Positions 10,287-20,089 of a stretch of DNA of 64,000 bases are shown here, one piece after another. The position numbers were made by a program, and so were the translations under genes. The first letter of the stretch is position 1. Every line of letters starts with the position of its first letter. The notes under the pieces are model-generated. The model did not search any database and was not told the origin of the DNA. It was given only the letters and a program-made list of their open reading frames with translations. This DNA is from Oceanospirillum beijerinckii DSM 7166 (lineage in GTDB: Bacteria > Pseudomonadota > Gammaproteobacteria > Pseudomonadales > Halomonadaceae), in contig NZ_KE383829.1 of the NCBI RefSeq assembly GCF_000422425.1, positions 164,685-228,684 on the forward strand. Reading direction: 5' to 3'.

Positions 10287-11540
10287 ATGTTTGAAATTTT
10301 AGATAATGCAGCAAATGCCAATGCTGTCATCAAAGTTGTCGGTGTCGGCGGCGGTGGCGGTAATGCGGTTACCCACATGCTTCGACACAATGTAGATGGT
10401 GTCGATTTTATTGTGGCTAACACAGATGCCCAGGCGCTAAAAAAAGTAGAAGCGAAAAGCATTCTGCAACTGGGTAGTGAGCTGACTAAAGGTTTGGGTG
10501 CTGGTGCTAACCCAGAAGTGGGGCGTCAGGCTGCACTGGAAGATCGTGAGCGTATTGCAGAGCTTCTGTCAGGTTCTGATATGGTATTTATCGCAGCAGG
10601 CATGGGCGGTGGTACAGGCACAGGTGGTGCACCTGTTATTGCTGAAGTGGCTCGTGAGCTGGGTATTCTAACCGTTGCCGTTGTAACTAAGCCGTTTCCG
10701 TTTGAAGGCCGTAAGCGTATGGCCATTGCAGAAGCAGGGATTAAAGCCCTGTTTGAGCATGTTGATTCTCTGATCACCATCCCTAATGAAAAACTGCTGA
10801 CCGCGCTTGGTAAAAATACCAGTCTTCTCCAAGCGTTTGGCGCAGCAAATGATGTGCTGCTGGGCGCAGTACAGGGTATTGCCGATCTGATCACTCGTCC
10901 TGGTATGATTAACGTTGACTTTGCAGACGTCCGTACGGTGATGTCTGAAAAAGGCATGGCAATGATGGGGTCGGGTTCTGCCAGTGGTGAGAATCGCGCA
11001 CTTGAAGCGACGGAGAAAGCAATTCGCAGTCCTCTGTTGGAAGATATTGATCTGCGTGATGCCCGTGGCATTCTGGTTAATATTTCTGCTGGTTCTGATT
11101 TCTCTATCGGTGAATTCACCGCAGTGGGTGATCTGCTGGATGAGTTCTCGTCTGAACGTTCAACTGTCGTAATCGGTACCTCCATTGATCCTGAGATGAA
11201 TGACAACGATGAGGTTAAAGTGACTGTTGTGGCAGCGGGCCTTGGACCTGATATGGGGCGTGCTGAGAGACCTGAAGAGCAGGTTGTTGTTCCTGTAGAA
11301 GAAAAGAAACCAGAGCCACGTGCTACAGCTGTTGCACCAGATACCGTTCCGGTTGAAGCCCGGCAGCCCGCTACAGCGGCTGGTTCCAGCTCAGCTCCGA
11401 CTGACTATACTAAGCTGGACCGTCAGCCTGCTATTAATCGCAAAGCTCAGGAAGCTGCAGCGATGAAAAAACAAGCCGAAAGTAAATCTGATATGGATTA
11501 TCTGGATATCCCGGCATTTTTACGTCGCCAAGCTGATTAA
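10287..11540 (+). CDS. ftsZ: Cell division GTPase FtsZ
   Basis: FtsZ polymerises into the Z ring. The tubulin signature [10 protein letters not shown] is present, with the T7-loop region [11 protein letters not shown] that completes the catalytic site of the neighbouring subunit. A 417-residue length includes a variable linker rich in Pro, Ala and Glu. The C-terminal peptide [14 protein letters not shown] binds FtsA and ZipA. GAGGAG stands 9 bases before the ATG. It is in the classical ftsQ-ftsA-ftsZ-lpxC order. Confidence 0.98.
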   Translation: MFEILDNAANANAVIKVVGVGGGGGNAVTHMLRHNVDGVDFIVANTDAQALKKVEAKSILQLGSELTKGLGAGANPEVGRQAALEDRERIAELLSGSDMVFIAAGMGGGTGTGGAPVIAEVARELGILTVAVVTKPFPFEGRKRMAIAEAGIKALFEHVDSLITIPNEKLLTALGKNTSLLQAFGAANDVLLGAVQGIADLITRPGMINVDFADVRTVMSEKGMAMMGSGSASGENRALEATEKAIRSPLLEDIDLRDARGILVNISAGSDFSIGEFTAVGDLLDEFSSERSTVVIGTSIDPEMNDNDEVKVTVVAAGLGPDMGRAERPEEQVVVPVEEKKPEPRATAVAPDTVPVEARQPATAAGSSSAPTDYTKLDRQPAINRKAQEAAAMKKQAESKSDMDYLDIPAFLRRQAD

Positions 11541-11648
11541 ATAAGTGTTTTCGGCGTAAGTTATACAAAAGGTGCTCGAACCTGATAGCTGTTAGGGGCG
11601 GGTTTTTGTTAATATTAGGGTAATCCATCTAAGACGAAAGAAGCAGGC

Positions 11649-12560
11649 ATGATTAAACAGCGGACACTAAAGAATACCATTCGTGCAACAGGCGTAGGCC
11701 TTCACTCCGGTGAGAAAGTATATTTAACCCTGCGTCCAGCCGCTGTTGATACTGGTATCGTTTTCCGCCGTACGGATCTTGATCCGGTCGTGGAGATAAA
11801 AGCGACGGCCACTAATGTCGGCGAGACAACTCTATCCACTACCATTAGCAGAGGCTCCGTTAAAGTAGGGACCATCGAGCATTTGCTGTCTGCTTTGGCG
11901 GGTTTGGGTATTGATAACTTGTATGTTGAAGTCAGTGCAGCAGAAGTACCTATTATGGACGGCAGCTCGGGACCTTTTGTTTTCCTGATTCAGTCAGCAG
12001 GGATCTGTGAGCAGGATAAGGCTAAGCGTTTTATCCGTATTAAAGAGAAACTGGAAGTTTCTGAGGGAGATAAGCAGGCTTGTTTTCTGCCTTATGATGG
12101 TTTCAAGGTATCTTTTGGTATTAATTTCGATCATCCGGTGTTCAGTAACCAAAAGCAGGATATCACAATCGATTTTTCCAGCACTTCTTTTGTAAAAGAA
12201 GTGAGCCGTGCCCGTACCTTTGGCTTTATGCAGGATATAGAGTTTCTGCGTTCCAAGAATTTAGCGTTGGGCGGCAGTATGGATAATGCCATCGTTGTTG
12301 ATGAGTATAGTATTCTGAATGAAGACGGTCTGCGCTATGAAGATGAGTTTGTACGCCACAAGGTCTTGGATGCTATAGGTGATTTTTATCTGCTGGGGCA
12401 TGGCTTGATTGGTGAGTTCCGCGGTTATAAATCTGGCCATGGCTTAAATAACAAGCTGTTGCGTGAACTGCTGGCGCATCCAGAGTGCTACGAGTTGATT
12501 ACATTTGAAGAAGCAGAGTCTTCCCCAATCTCTTATATGAAACCTGCCGCCGCAGTGTAG
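11649..12560 (+). CDS. lpxC: UDP-3-O-acyl-N-acetylglucosamine deacetylase LpxC
   Basis: LpxC is the zinc enzyme that commits the cell to lipid A synthesis. Zinc ligands are visible in [13 protein letters not shown] (His about 79) and HKVLDAIGD (His about 237, Asp about 241), and the catalytic His is in KSGHGLNNK. The 303-residue length is normal. It starts 108 bases after ftsZ and ends at a strong terminator. The C-terminus ([13 protein letters not shown]) may be the tail read by FtsH proteolysis; that is inferred from E. coli. Confidence 0.97.
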   Translation: MIKQRTLKNTIRATGVGLHSGEKVYLTLRPAAVDTGIVFRRTDLDPVVEIKATATNVGETTLSTTISRGSVKVGTIEHLLSALAGLGIDNLYVEVSAAEVPIMDGSSGPFVFLIQSAGICEQDKAKRFIRIKEKLEVSEGDKQACFLPYDGFKVSFGINFDHPVFSNQKQDITIDFSSTSFVKEVSRARTFGFMQDIEFLRSKNLALGGSMDNAIVVDEYSILNEDGLRYEDEFVRHKVLDAIGDFYLLGHGLIGEFRGYKSGHGLNNKLLRELLAHPECYELITFEEAESSPISYMKPAAAV

Positions 12561-12616
12561 TATTTGACTGGCTACAGGTCATGAGTTCAATGGCGTGTTG
12601 AAAACACAATCGGATA

Positions 12617-12650
12617 AATAATAAAGCCTCCTGTCGGAGGCTTTATTATT
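12617..12650 (+). terminator. Intrinsic terminator between lpxC and dciA
   Basis: A perfect 15-bp stem (arms AATAATAAAGCCTCC and GGAGGCTTTATTATT) with a 4-nt loop stands between two converging genes. The A and T runs on both sides let it work for lpxC and, in reverse, for dciA. Confidence 0.9.
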
Positions 12651-12670
12651 TATACACTGTCTTTGTTCTA

Positions 12671-13156
12671 TTACCCGTCTCTTTCTGGATGTGTGATATG
12701 ACGAGCAAGACTATGCAAAGCATCTTGCAGCCCCTTATCGTGGCAATGACTGGCCGTTTCCTCTATGGTGTCGGCAATAAATTGATTGCGTTGTAAGTGA
12801 TGACTTGCCATTGTCGCGTTTTTTTTTCGTTCAGGCCTTACTTTTACGGTTAATTTGCTGATATTAGCCCATGAGTGATATTGGTTTATCTGATTCAATA
12901 ATGGCTTTTGGATCAGTCGTAAGCGGGTTAGCAGGGTAGCCGACCGTACATGCAGAGTTAATTCTGTACGGGAGATATTGGCAACTTGGCACTGATCTTG
13001 AAGGCTGGTGGGTAGAAAAACACTAATCTCAGCATTGAGCTGGCGTAAGAAAGCGCTTTTACGAAATAGTTTGCATAACAGGGTGTTTTCTTTGTGAATT
13101 ATCTCATTCAGCCGTTTTGTCGAGCGCGATGTTCGCATATACTGTGCCTGGCCCAT
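12671..13156 (-). CDS. dciA: DciA-like protein (DUF721), probable replicative helicase loading factor
   Basis: The product of about 161 residues has the DUF721 pattern: a basic N-terminal region (LNEIIHKENTLLCKLFRKSA), then an alpha/beta segment with LTLHVRSATLLTRLRLIQKPLLNQIN. DUF721 proteins, now called DciA, help load DnaB at the origin in most bacteria lacking phage-derived DnaC. Its place between lpxC and secA next to an M23 peptidase matches the Pseudomonas DUF721 gene. The start is ambiguous between TTG 13162, ATG 13156 and ATG 13138, none with a strong ribosome site. The C-terminal tail is variable. Family assignment is confident; the loading role is inferred from the family. Confidence 0.8.
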   Translation of the reverse strand: MGQAQYMRTSRSTKRLNEIIHKENTLLCKLFRKSAFLRQLNAEISVFLPTSLQDQCQVANISRTELTLHVRSATLLTRLRLIQKPLLNQINQYHSWANISKLTVKVRPERKKNATMASHHLQRNQFIADTIEETASHCHDKGLQDALHSLARHITHPERDG

Positions 13157-13207
13157 GGTCAAGTTAAATAAGTATTTAATATACGGAAATAATTTAAGGT
13201 CAACTTG

Positions 13208-14137
13208 ATGAATATCGTTATTGTAAATAATAAAAATACAGAATCAAAACACCTGAAAATTTCGGGAGTTATGATCGTATTTTTACTCTCGATATTTATC
13301 GTGATGCCTCTGACGCTTGGTGGTGGCGCGCTTTATTATATGATGAATCAAGAGCCCCAGGTGCTCAGTGAAGAATCAACGCGTCAATTGCTAGACGATA
13401 TGCGTAGTCAGAAAGCTGAAGTAGAAAAAATCCGTAAACATTCCCAGGATCAGTTGGATGCCTTGACCGTCCGTATGGCTGAGCTGCAAGCTCGCTTAGT
13501 CCGTCTGGATGCGCTGGGTAAGCGCTTGACTCATATTGCGGATCTGGATGAAGGCGAGTTTGATTTTGACCGCACTCCGCCAGTAGGTGGCCCGGAAGCG
13601 AATGAACTGGGGGTTGAAGTCGAGCTGGATGACTTCATCACCACCATTGATGAACTCGCACGGACTATTGATGACCGTGAACAGCAACTGGAAGTAATAG
13701 AAGCTTTACTGGGTAACCGAAAAATACAGGATGATGTCTTTATTGCTGGCCGCCCTATTCGCAAAGGGTGGCTCTCTTCTAAGTATGGCAAGCGTACAGA
13801 CCCCTTTACTGGTCGTGTAGCGTGGCATGAAGGTGTCGACTTCGCTGGTAAAGATGGCTCTGATATTATCGCAGTTGCTGCAGGTGTTGTTACTTGGGCA
13901 GGACCGCGATACGGCTATGGGCTGCTGGTTGAAGTAGACCATGGTGGTGGTTATACCACTCGTTATGCTCACAATAAAAAAGCTTTGGTAAAACCGGGTG
14001 ATATTGTCGGTAAGGGGCAAACACTGGCCCTGATGGGAAGTAGTGGGCGATCAACCGGGCCTCACGTTCACTATGAGGTCAGGCATAAAGGCCGGGCGGT
14101 GAACCCATCAAAATTCATTTACCGAGCTAGCCGCTGA
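13208..14137 (+). CDS. Membrane-anchored M23 (LytM) peptidoglycan endopeptidase
   Basis: The 309-residue product has one membrane segment at about 20-45, a coiled coil at about 55-110 (EEVEKIR and MAELQARLVRLDALGK-like heptads) and an M23 domain from about 195 to the end. The zinc ligands are intact: HEGVDFAG gives His and Asp, and HVHYEV near residue 287 gives the H-x-H pair. It should therefore be an active periplasmic D,D-endopeptidase rather than an EnvC-like activator. ATG 13208 has AAGG 8 bases upstream. It is divergent from dciA and lies before secA, as in Pseudomonas. The exact substrate cannot be read from sequence. Confidence 0.88.
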   Translation: MNIVIVNNKNTESKHLKISGVMIVFLLSIFIVMPLTLGGGALYYMMNQEPQVLSEESTRQLLDDMRSQKAEVEKIRKHSQDQLDALTVRMAELQARLVRLDALGKRLTHIADLDEGEFDFDRTPPVGGPEANELGVEVELDDFITTIDELARTIDDREQQLEVIEALLGNRKIQDDVFIAGRPIRKGWLSSKYGKRTDPFTGRVAWHEGVDFAGKDGSDIIAVAAGVVTWAGPRYGYGLLVEVDHGGGYTTRYAHNKKALVKPGDIVGKGQTLALMGSSGRSTGPHVHYEVRHKGRAVNPSKFIYRASR

Positions 14138-14156
14138 AATCCCTCTATAGAATCAT

Positions 14157-14194
14157 TTCTGCCCGCATCAGTACGTGTTACTATGCGGGCAGAA
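14157..14194 (+). terminator. Intrinsic terminator after the M23 peptidase gene
   Basis: Arms TTCTGCCCGCAT and ATGCGGGCAGAA form a perfect 12-bp stem around a 14-nt loop, followed by TTTTATTTA. It separates the peptidase gene from secA. Confidence 0.85.
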
Positions 14195-14254
14195 TTTTAT
14201 TTACTTTCCAAGCCTTAACGCCGCAAAGGCGTTTCTCATTGCTGAAGAAATACC

Positions 14255-16978
14255 ATGGTTGCATCTCTATTAAAAAAAATAATCGGTAGTAAAAACGACC
14301 GTGAACTGAAACGGTTAAGGAAGATTGTCCGCAAGGTTAATGGCTTAGAAGATCAAATTAAGGCGTTATCCGATCAGGAACTGCAGGCTAAAACACCAGA
14401 GTTCCGTGAGCGACTGAATGAAGGGGCGACCCTGGATAGCCTGTTGCCAGAAGCATTTGCGGTATGTCGCGAAGCCAGTAGCCGTGTCATGGGCATGCGT
14501 CATTTTGATGTCCAGTTAATCGGCGGTATGGCCCTGAACAGTGGCAAAATTGCAGAGATGCGCACCGGTGAGGGTAAAACCTTGGTAGCGACTCTGGCAG
14601 TTTATCTGAATGCTCTGACAGGCAAAGGCGTACACGTTGTTACTGTGAACGACTATCTGGCTCGTCGTGATGCTGAATGGATGCGTCCTCTGTATGAGTT
14701 CCTGGGGTTATCCGTTGGTGTCACTGTCTCTGGCATGATGCCCGAGCAGAAACGTGCGGCTTACAACAGTGATATCACCTACGGCACCAATAATGAATTT
14801 GGTTTTGACTATCTGCGCGACAATATGGCGTTTAGTCTTGAAGATCGTGTACAGCGCGGACTGAATTTTGCTGTAGTGGATGAGGTGGACTCCATTCTGA
14901 TTGATGAAGCCCGGACTCCACTGATTATCTCTGGTGCTGTCGAAGATAACACCGATATGTATCGTACAGTGAATCGTCTGATCCCTATGTTAGAACAAGG
15001 GGAAGAGGGTGAAGAGGGCGCGACCACAGGCCACTTTATCAAAGATGAAAAACAGCGCACTGTTGAGTTGACAGAAGAAGGCCATCAGTTTGTTGAGGAT
15101 TTGCTCAACAAAGAGGGCTTGCTACCGGAAGGTGAGAGTCTGTATTCGCCGTCTAATCTGAACCTGCTGCATCATATTAACGCGGGGTTGCGTGCTCACA
15201 ACCTGTTCCAGCGTGATGTACATTATCTGGTGCAAGACAACGAGATTGTTATCGTTGATGAGCACACAGGTCGTTCCATGCCGGGACGCCGTTGGTCTGA
15301 AGGCCTGCATCAAGCGGTGGAAGCAAAAGAAGGTGTAGCAATTCAGAACGAAAGCCAGACTATGGCTTCGACCACCTTCCAGAACTATTTCCGTTTGTAT
15401 GACAAGCTGTCAGGTATGACAGGTACGGCAGATACGGAAGCATTTGAGTTTCGCCAGATCTATGCACTGGATGTGGTGGTAATTCCAACCAACAAACCGG
15501 TTCAGCGTGAAGATCGTAACGACCTGGTCTATCTGACCATGGAAGAGAAATTTGAAGCGGTGATCAAGGATGTAAAGTATGAGATCGAACAGGGGCGCCC
15601 TGTATTGGTTGGTACTGCATCCATTGAGGCTTCGGAATACGTTAGTGGTTTGCTGAAGAAAGCCGGTGTTAAGCACAACGTACTGAATGCGAAACAGCAT
15701 GCCAGTGAAGCAGGTGTGATTGCGCAGGCAGGCCGTCCGGGGGCAGTAACCATTGCTACCAATATGGCGGGTCGTGGTACCGATATCGTTTTAGGCGGTA
15801 AGTGGGAAGCGGATGTTGAAGCGCTGGATAATCCTACCGAAGAGCAAATCGCCAAGATCAAAGCAGAGTGGAAAGAACGCCATGATGCGGTACTGGCAGC
15901 AGGTGGTCTGCACGTAGTAGGTTCCGAGCGTCACGAATCCCGTCGTATCGATAACCAGCTACGTGGTCGTTCTGGCCGTCAGGGTGATCCGGGTTCTACC
16001 CGTTTCTTCCTGTCCCTGGAAGATGATCTGATGCGACTGTTTGCCTCTGACCGTGTGCGTGGCTTTATGCAGGCGCTGGGCATGGAGAAGGGTGAAGCGA
16101 TTGAACACCGCATGGTGAGCAATGCGATTGAGAAGGCCCGGCGCAAGGTTGAGGGGCGTAACTTCGATATTCGTAAGCAGCTACTGGAATACGATGATGT
16201 GTCTAACGATCAGCGTACCGTAGTTTATCAGCAGCGTGATGAAGTGCTGAAAGCCGAGTCGTTGGCGGATATGATCGATTCTATCCGCGCTGATGTATTG
16301 AACGATGCCATTGATACTTATATTCCACCGCAAAGCATGCCCGAGCAGTGGAATATATCTGGTCTGGAACAGAATCTGGAAGCAGAGTTCGCTCTGCGTC
16401 TGCCTGTTCAGCAATGGCTGGATGAAGATCAGGGGCTGTATGAAGAAACCCTGCGTGAGAAGATTCTGGCAGAGTTGACTCAGGTTTACCGTGCTAAAGA
16501 AGAGCATGTGGGTGAAGAAACTATCCGCCAGTTTGAGAAACAGGTGCTGTTGCAGGTACTGGATCAGCGCTGGAAAGAACACCTGGCTGCGATGGATCAT
16601 CTGCGTCAGGGCATTCATCTGCGTGGTTACGCTCAGAAGAACCCGAAACAGGAATATAAGCGCGAGTCGTTTGAGCTGTTCCAGTCCATGCTGTCCAACA
16701 TCAAGCATGATGTGATTCGTATCCTGAGTCATGTACAGGTGCAGCAGGAAGCTGATGTTGAGGAGATGGAGCGTCGTCGTCGTGAGGCGGAGGCCGCTCA
16801 GCAGTACAGCTATCAACATGCACAAAGCTCAGGTATGTCCGAAGAGGAACAAGCGGAAGGCCAGAGTGATGAAAATGGTCAACCTTTTGTACGTGAAGGT
16901 CGTAAGGTAGGCCGTAACGAACCTTGTCCTTGTGGTTCAGGTAAGAAGTACAAACAGTGTCACGGTAAGCTAAGCTAA
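14255..16978 (+). CDS. secA: Preprotein translocase ATPase SecA
   Basis: SecA drives post-translational export through SecYEG. The 907-residue product has the Walker A motif MRTGEGKTL near residue 103, the Walker B region [17 protein letters not shown] near 208, the second helicase domain with [10 protein letters not shown] and [14 protein letters not shown], and the helical scaffold and wing domains. It ends in a zinc-binding SEC-C tail, [16 protein letters not shown], which binds SecB and ribosomes. Length and domain order are standard. It is a single-gene unit between two strong terminators. Confidence 0.98.
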   Translation: MVASLLKKIIGSKNDRELKRLRKIVRKVNGLEDQIKALSDQELQAKTPEFRERLNEGATLDSLLPEAFAVCREASSRVMGMRHFDVQLIGGMALNSGKIAEMRTGEGKTLVATLAVYLNALTGKGVHVVTVNDYLARRDAEWMRPLYEFLGLSVGVTVSGMMPEQKRAAYNSDITYGTNNEFGFDYLRDNMAFSLEDRVQRGLNFAVVDEVDSILIDEARTPLIISGAVEDNTDMYRTVNRLIPMLEQGEEGEEGATTGHFIKDEKQRTVELTEEGHQFVEDLLNKEGLLPEGESLYSPSNLNLLHHINAGLRAHNLFQRDVHYLVQDNEIVIVDEHTGRSMPGRRWSEGLHQAVEAKEGVAIQNESQTMASTTFQNYFRLYDKLSGMTGTADTEAFEFRQIYALDVVVIPTNKPVQREDRNDLVYLTMEEKFEAVIKDVKYEIEQGRPVLVGTASIEASEYVSGLLKKAGVKHNVLNAKQHASEAGVIAQAGRPGAVTIATNMAGRGTDIVLGGKWEADVEALDNPTEEQIAKIKAEWKERHDAVLAAGGLHVVGSERHESRRIDNQLRGRSGRQGDPGSTRFFLSLEDDLMRLFASDRVRGFMQALGMEKGEAIEHRMVSNAIEKARRKVEGRNFDIRKQLLEYDDVSNDQRTVVYQQRDEVLKAESLADMIDSIRADVLNDAIDTYIPPQSMPEQWNISGLEQNLEAEFALRLPVQQWLDEDQGLYEETLREKILAELTQVYRAKEEHVGEETIRQFEKQVLLQVLDQRWKEHLAAMDHLRQGIHLRGYAQKNPKQEYKRESFELFQSMLSNIKHDVIRILSHVQVQQEADVEEMERRRREAEAAQQYSYQHAQSSGMSEEEQAEGQSDENGQPFVREGRKVGRNEPCPCGSGKKYKQCHGKLS

Positions 16979-16996
16979 ACCACACTGTGTGATCTT

Positions 16997-17045
16997 AGGC
17001 CTTAATACACCAGCCTGTGTTTTTCAGTGCTGGTGATTAAGGCCT
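16997..17045 (+). terminator. Intrinsic terminator after secA
   Basis: A long stem is made of AGGCCTTAAT/ATTAAGGCCT plus CACCAGC/GCTGGTG with one bulged A, and it is followed by TATTTTATTA. It ends the secA transcript. Confidence 0.88.
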
Positions 17046-17155
17046 TATTTTATTAGGATCTTCGGTTTTGTGGCATCAAGCCCTAAAAGTTTGTAAATCT
17101 GAATTTTTCCTGCCCGTTTTGACGTTGTGTCCGGGTGTGTTGTAAGGAGTTGATC

Positions 17156-18370
17156 ATGGCGGTTGGCCCATCTGAGTTACCTGTTTTTAATGTGATTGAA
17201 GGCGTTCGTTTAGGGGTTGCCTGTGCTGGCATCAAAAAACCGAATCGAAAAGATGTGGTAGTGATTGAGTGCCCGGAAGATGCCAGTATTGCTGGTGTTT
17301 TCACTAAGAATGCTTTTTGTGCTGCTCCTGTTATTGTGGCAAAAGAGCATATTGCACAAACATCACCGCGTTACTTATTGATCAACACTGGTAATGCGAA
17401 TGCCGGTACAGGTGAGCAGGGTTATCAGGCTGCGCAGCAATGTTGCCAGGCTCTGGCCCAGGCGACAGGTACTCAGGCTGAAGAGATTTTGCCATTTTCC
17501 ACTGGTGTTATCGGTGAGCCTCTGCCTGTCGATAAGATCAAAGCGGTACTGGATCAGGCGGTGGCTAATCTGGCTGTGGATAACTGGGTGGGTGCTGCTG
17601 AAGGTATTTTAACCACAGACACTCGTCCAAAAGGTGCGGTGGCTCAGGTTGAGATTAACGGTCAAACGGTTTCTATCAGTGGTATCTCCAAAGGCTCGGG
17701 CATGATTAAGCCTAATATGGCGACAATGCTGGGCTTTATTGCCACTGATGCGACTATTGAAAAAGAACTGCTGCAGGAGATGCTGGCGGCAGGGTCCAAT
17801 CGTTCCTTTAACCGTATTACGGTCGATAGCGATACCTCCACTAATGATGCTTGTATGCTGATCGCCACCGGCAAATCCGCAGCCATCAGTCGTGATGACG
17901 CCGCCGCAGTCACGGCTTTCCAGCAAGCGCTGGATGATGTAATGCGTGTACTTGCACATGAGATCGTAAAAGACGGTGAGGGTGCGACCAAGTTTGTTGA
18001 GATTAGTGTTGAGCAAGCAGCCAGCGCAGACGATGCGTTGGAGATCGCTTTTACCGTTGCACATTCACCTTTGGTTAAAACCGCACTGTTTGCCAGTGAT
18101 GCCAACTGGGGACGTATTTTGGCTGCGGTAGGCCGCGCGAATATTGCTGAGCTGGATGTCAGCAAGATTAATATCTGGCTGGGTGATGTGCAGATTGTTA
18201 CTAATGGTGGCCGTAACCCTGAGTACACTGAAGAAGCGGGCGCTGCGGTCATGGCTCAGGAAAATATCCGTATTCTGATCACGCTCTCTGCAGGTGATGA
18301 AAGTGAAACTGTCTGGACAACGGATCTGTCACACGATTACGTCACGATAAATGCGGACTATCGGAGCTAA
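17156..18370 (+). CDS. argJ: Bifunctional ornithine acetyltransferase / N-acetylglutamate synthase ArgJ
   Basis: ArgJ moves the acetyl group from N-acetylornithine to glutamate, recycling acetyl in arginine synthesis. The precursor cleaves itself at an Ala-Thr bond: KPNMATMLGF is present, with the nucleophilic Thr at about residue 190. The C-terminal half has ASDANWGRILAAVGRA. The ATG at 17156 is chosen because AAGGAG ends 6 bases before it, giving 404 residues. Whether it also accepts acetyl-CoA (true bifunctionality) cannot be decided from sequence alone. The secA-argJ-mutT order matches Pseudomonas. Confidence 0.95.
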   Translation: MAVGPSELPVFNVIEGVRLGVACAGIKKPNRKDVVVIECPEDASIAGVFTKNAFCAAPVIVAKEHIAQTSPRYLLINTGNANAGTGEQGYQAAQQCCQALAQATGTQAEEILPFSTGVIGEPLPVDKIKAVLDQAVANLAVDNWVGAAEGILTTDTRPKGAVAQVEINGQTVSISGISKGSGMIKPNMATMLGFIATDATIEKELLQEMLAAGSNRSFNRITVDSDTSTNDACMLIATGKSAAISRDDAAAVTAFQQALDDVMRVLAHEIVKDGEGATKFVEISVEQAASADDALEIAFTVAHSPLVKTALFASDANWGRILAAVGRANIAELDVSKINIWLGDVQIVTNGGRNPEYTEEAGAAVMAQENIRILITLSAGDESETVWTTDLSHDYVTINADYRS

Positions 18371-18536
18371 GATCAGTCGCGAAGCCTTATTTCGTTATAT
18401 CTAGATCTTAGTGTTGTGTATACCCAGGCAGAAATCAGTGAAGTTTATTCATTCATCTACCATGATTTGACCGGTGGACTGTTCAAGCTATTTTTGTCTG
18501 GGAGCTTATTTGTGTTTGTGAGTCAGGTGTTTTTGC

Positions 18537-19487
18537 ATGCCTAAACTGCTTCATGTTGCCGCTGCGGTAGTCACTAATGAAAAGGGTGAAATCCTTATCG
18601 CCCGTCGTCCAGCCACTGTCGATCAGGGCGGTTTATGGGAGTTTCCCGGTGGAAAACTGGCCCCTTATGAAACGGCGCGTCAGGCACTGTTCCGTGAACT
18701 GAATGAAGAGATTGGCATTGATGCACAATCTGCTTCCCCTTTGATTCGTGTGCACCACCAATATCCAGAGCGCCATGTCCTGTTGGATGTCTGGAGTGTG
18801 GAGCATTTTACTGGTGACGCCTATGGTCGTGAAGGTCAGGCAGTACGCTGGGTGAAACCTGAGGAGTTGAATCAGTACAGCTTTCCGGAAGCCAATAAGC
18901 CGATCCTGAAAGCGTTAAGCTTGCCAGATTACTATATGATCACTGGCGAGGCGGCTGATGAGCAGGCCTGGATAAATAAGCTGTCTAAGGCACTGGAGTC
19001 TGGTGTCCAACTGGTACAGCTTAGAGCCCATGAACTGGATGAAGAGGCCTTTGTTCAGCGTGCCCAACAGGCATTAGAGCTGACACGAGAGGCGGGTGCG
19101 CGTTTGATCCTGAATGCTGATCCATCTGTACTGGAGCGAGTGGATGCTGATGGTATTCATCTGACAACTGAGCGTCTGTCTCATTACTCCCAGCGTCCGG
19201 TCAGTAAGCAGAAATTACTATCATGTGCGTGTCATAATACATCACAGCTGGAAGAGGCTGCGGCTCTGCAGGCCGATCTGGTGACATTAAGTCCTGTCCA
19301 GGAAACGGAAAGTCACCCTGGTGTTGAGGCGATTGGTTGGCAGAAATTTAATGAGCTGATCGAAAAGCTACCTGTACCCGTTTATGCATTGGGTGGTCTG
19401 GGGCGTGCAGATATTCGTCGGGCTAAAGGTCTGGGTGGTCAGGGGGTTGCGGGTATTCGTGCCTTCTGGCCCCAGGAAAAAGCCTGA
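18537..19487 (+). CDS. mutT: Fusion of MutT Nudix hydrolase and ThiE-like domain
   Basis: The 316-residue product joins two domains. Residues 1-130 are a Nudix hydrolase; the Nudix box GX5EX7REUXEEXGU is complete (box residues run from GGKLAPYE to RELNEEIGI, about 37-59), as in the 8-oxo-dGTP pyrophosphatase MutT. Residues 130-316 resemble thiamine-phosphate synthase ThiE (VQLVQLRAHELDEEAF, LILNADPSVLE, VYALGGLGRADIRRAKGLG). The same fusion is known in Pseudomonas downstream of argJ. The ThiE half looks divergent and its activity is uncertain. The gene ends at a terminator. Confidence 0.92.
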   Translation: MPKLLHVAAAVVTNEKGEILIARRPATVDQGGLWEFPGGKLAPYETARQALFRELNEEIGIDAQSASPLIRVHHQYPERHVLLDVWSVEHFTGDAYGREGQAVRWVKPEELNQYSFPEANKPILKALSLPDYYMITGEAADEQAWINKLSKALESGVQLVQLRAHELDEEAFVQRAQQALELTREAGARLILNADPSVLERVDADGIHLTTERLSHYSQRPVSKQKLLSCACHNTSQLEEAAALQADLVTLSPVQETESHPGVEAIGWQKFNELIEKLPVPVYALGGLGRADIRRAKGLGGQGVAGIRAFWPQEKA

Positions 19488-19550
19488 TATCAATTTCCAG
19501 ATAGCGCCTCCTGATATTTTTTCCTAATTGGACTGGCCTGATTCTGGAGC

Positions 19551-19587
19551 GATAAAAAACCGGTGTTTTTAGCACTGGTTTTTTATC
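19551..19587 (+). terminator. Intrinsic terminator after mutT-thiE
   Basis: Arms GATAAAAAACCGGTG and CACTGGTTTTTTATC pair over 15 positions with one G-T wobble and a 7-nt loop. The long T run on the 3' side fits a terminator for the upstream gene. Confidence 0.85.
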
Positions 19588-19701
19588 GGCTGTTTATTAT
19601 CGGATTGGCCTCTGGATAGAGTCGGCAGATAATGATATCGGGTCGCTTTTCTCTCTGACTATTTCCACTTAAGGTTTTTTCTCAAGAGGAAAGAGTTGGA
19701 C

Positions 19702-19845
19702 TTATACCAAACCAGATAAGTTGTTGTAGGTCGGAAAAGCCGCAAGGCGCCTTCCGACAATCATCCGGTATCGGAATCCGTGTCGGATGGCGCTTCGCTT
19801 ATCCAACCTACTCTAATATCAAGAAACTTATCGGGAATGGTATTA
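19702..19845. repeat. Nested inverted-repeat (REP/BIME or MITE-like) element
   Basis: Two REP-like hairpins lie in opposite orientation. 19726-19759 reads GTAGGTCGGAAAAGC...TTCCGACA. The reverse complement of 19781-19811 reads GTAGGTTGGATAAGC...ATCCGACA. Outside them is a second pair of inverted ends: 19702-19722 (TTATACCAAACCAGATAAGTT) matches the reverse complement of 19825-19845 at 17 of 21 bases. The right end contains the yacG stop codon. There is no coding capacity. This explains most of the gap between mutT and yacG. It looks like a small non-autonomous mobile repeat; transposition is inferred. Confidence 0.75.
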
Positions 19846-20052
19846 GTAATCTTTGGGATACTGTTCCATTAGATCGCTACTGGCTTCATCAAAGGCCGAC
19901 TCACCTGCAATTTTATGATTTTCACTGGCCCATTCACCTAAATCGATCAGGCGGCAGCGGTCGCTGCAAAAGGGGCGATGGATATTATCCTGATTCCACT
20001 GAACCTTCTTTTTACAGGTTGGGCAGTCTACGGTCAGTATTTTCTCTGTCAT
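19843..20052 (-). CDS. yacG: DNA gyrase inhibitor YacG (zinc-binding)
   Basis: YacG is a small protein that binds GyrB and blocks DNA binding by gyrase. The 69-residue product has the four-cysteine zinc site CPTC...CSDRCR and then [15 protein letters not shown], the conserved segment of the family. It lies 37 bases after coaE in the pilBCD-coaE-yacG order. Its stop codon (19843-19845) belongs to the inverted end of the neighbouring repeat element, so the C-terminal residues may have been reset by insertion. Confidence 0.93.
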   Translation of the reverse strand: MTEKILTVDCPTCKKKVQWNQDNIHRPFCSDRCRLIDLGEWASENHKIAGESAFDEASSDLMEQYPKDY

Positions 20053-20089
20053 AGTTTTGGTCTTTTAAATTCGGCTAACAGTGATCTGG

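Noticed and set aside
10526-11206. 226-codon minus-strand frame in ftsZ
   Set aside because: Shadow of ftsZ; Ser/Arg/Pro-rich low-complexity product.
16181-16825. 214-codon minus-strand frame in secA
   Set aside because: Shadow of secA; no start signal and no recognisable domain.
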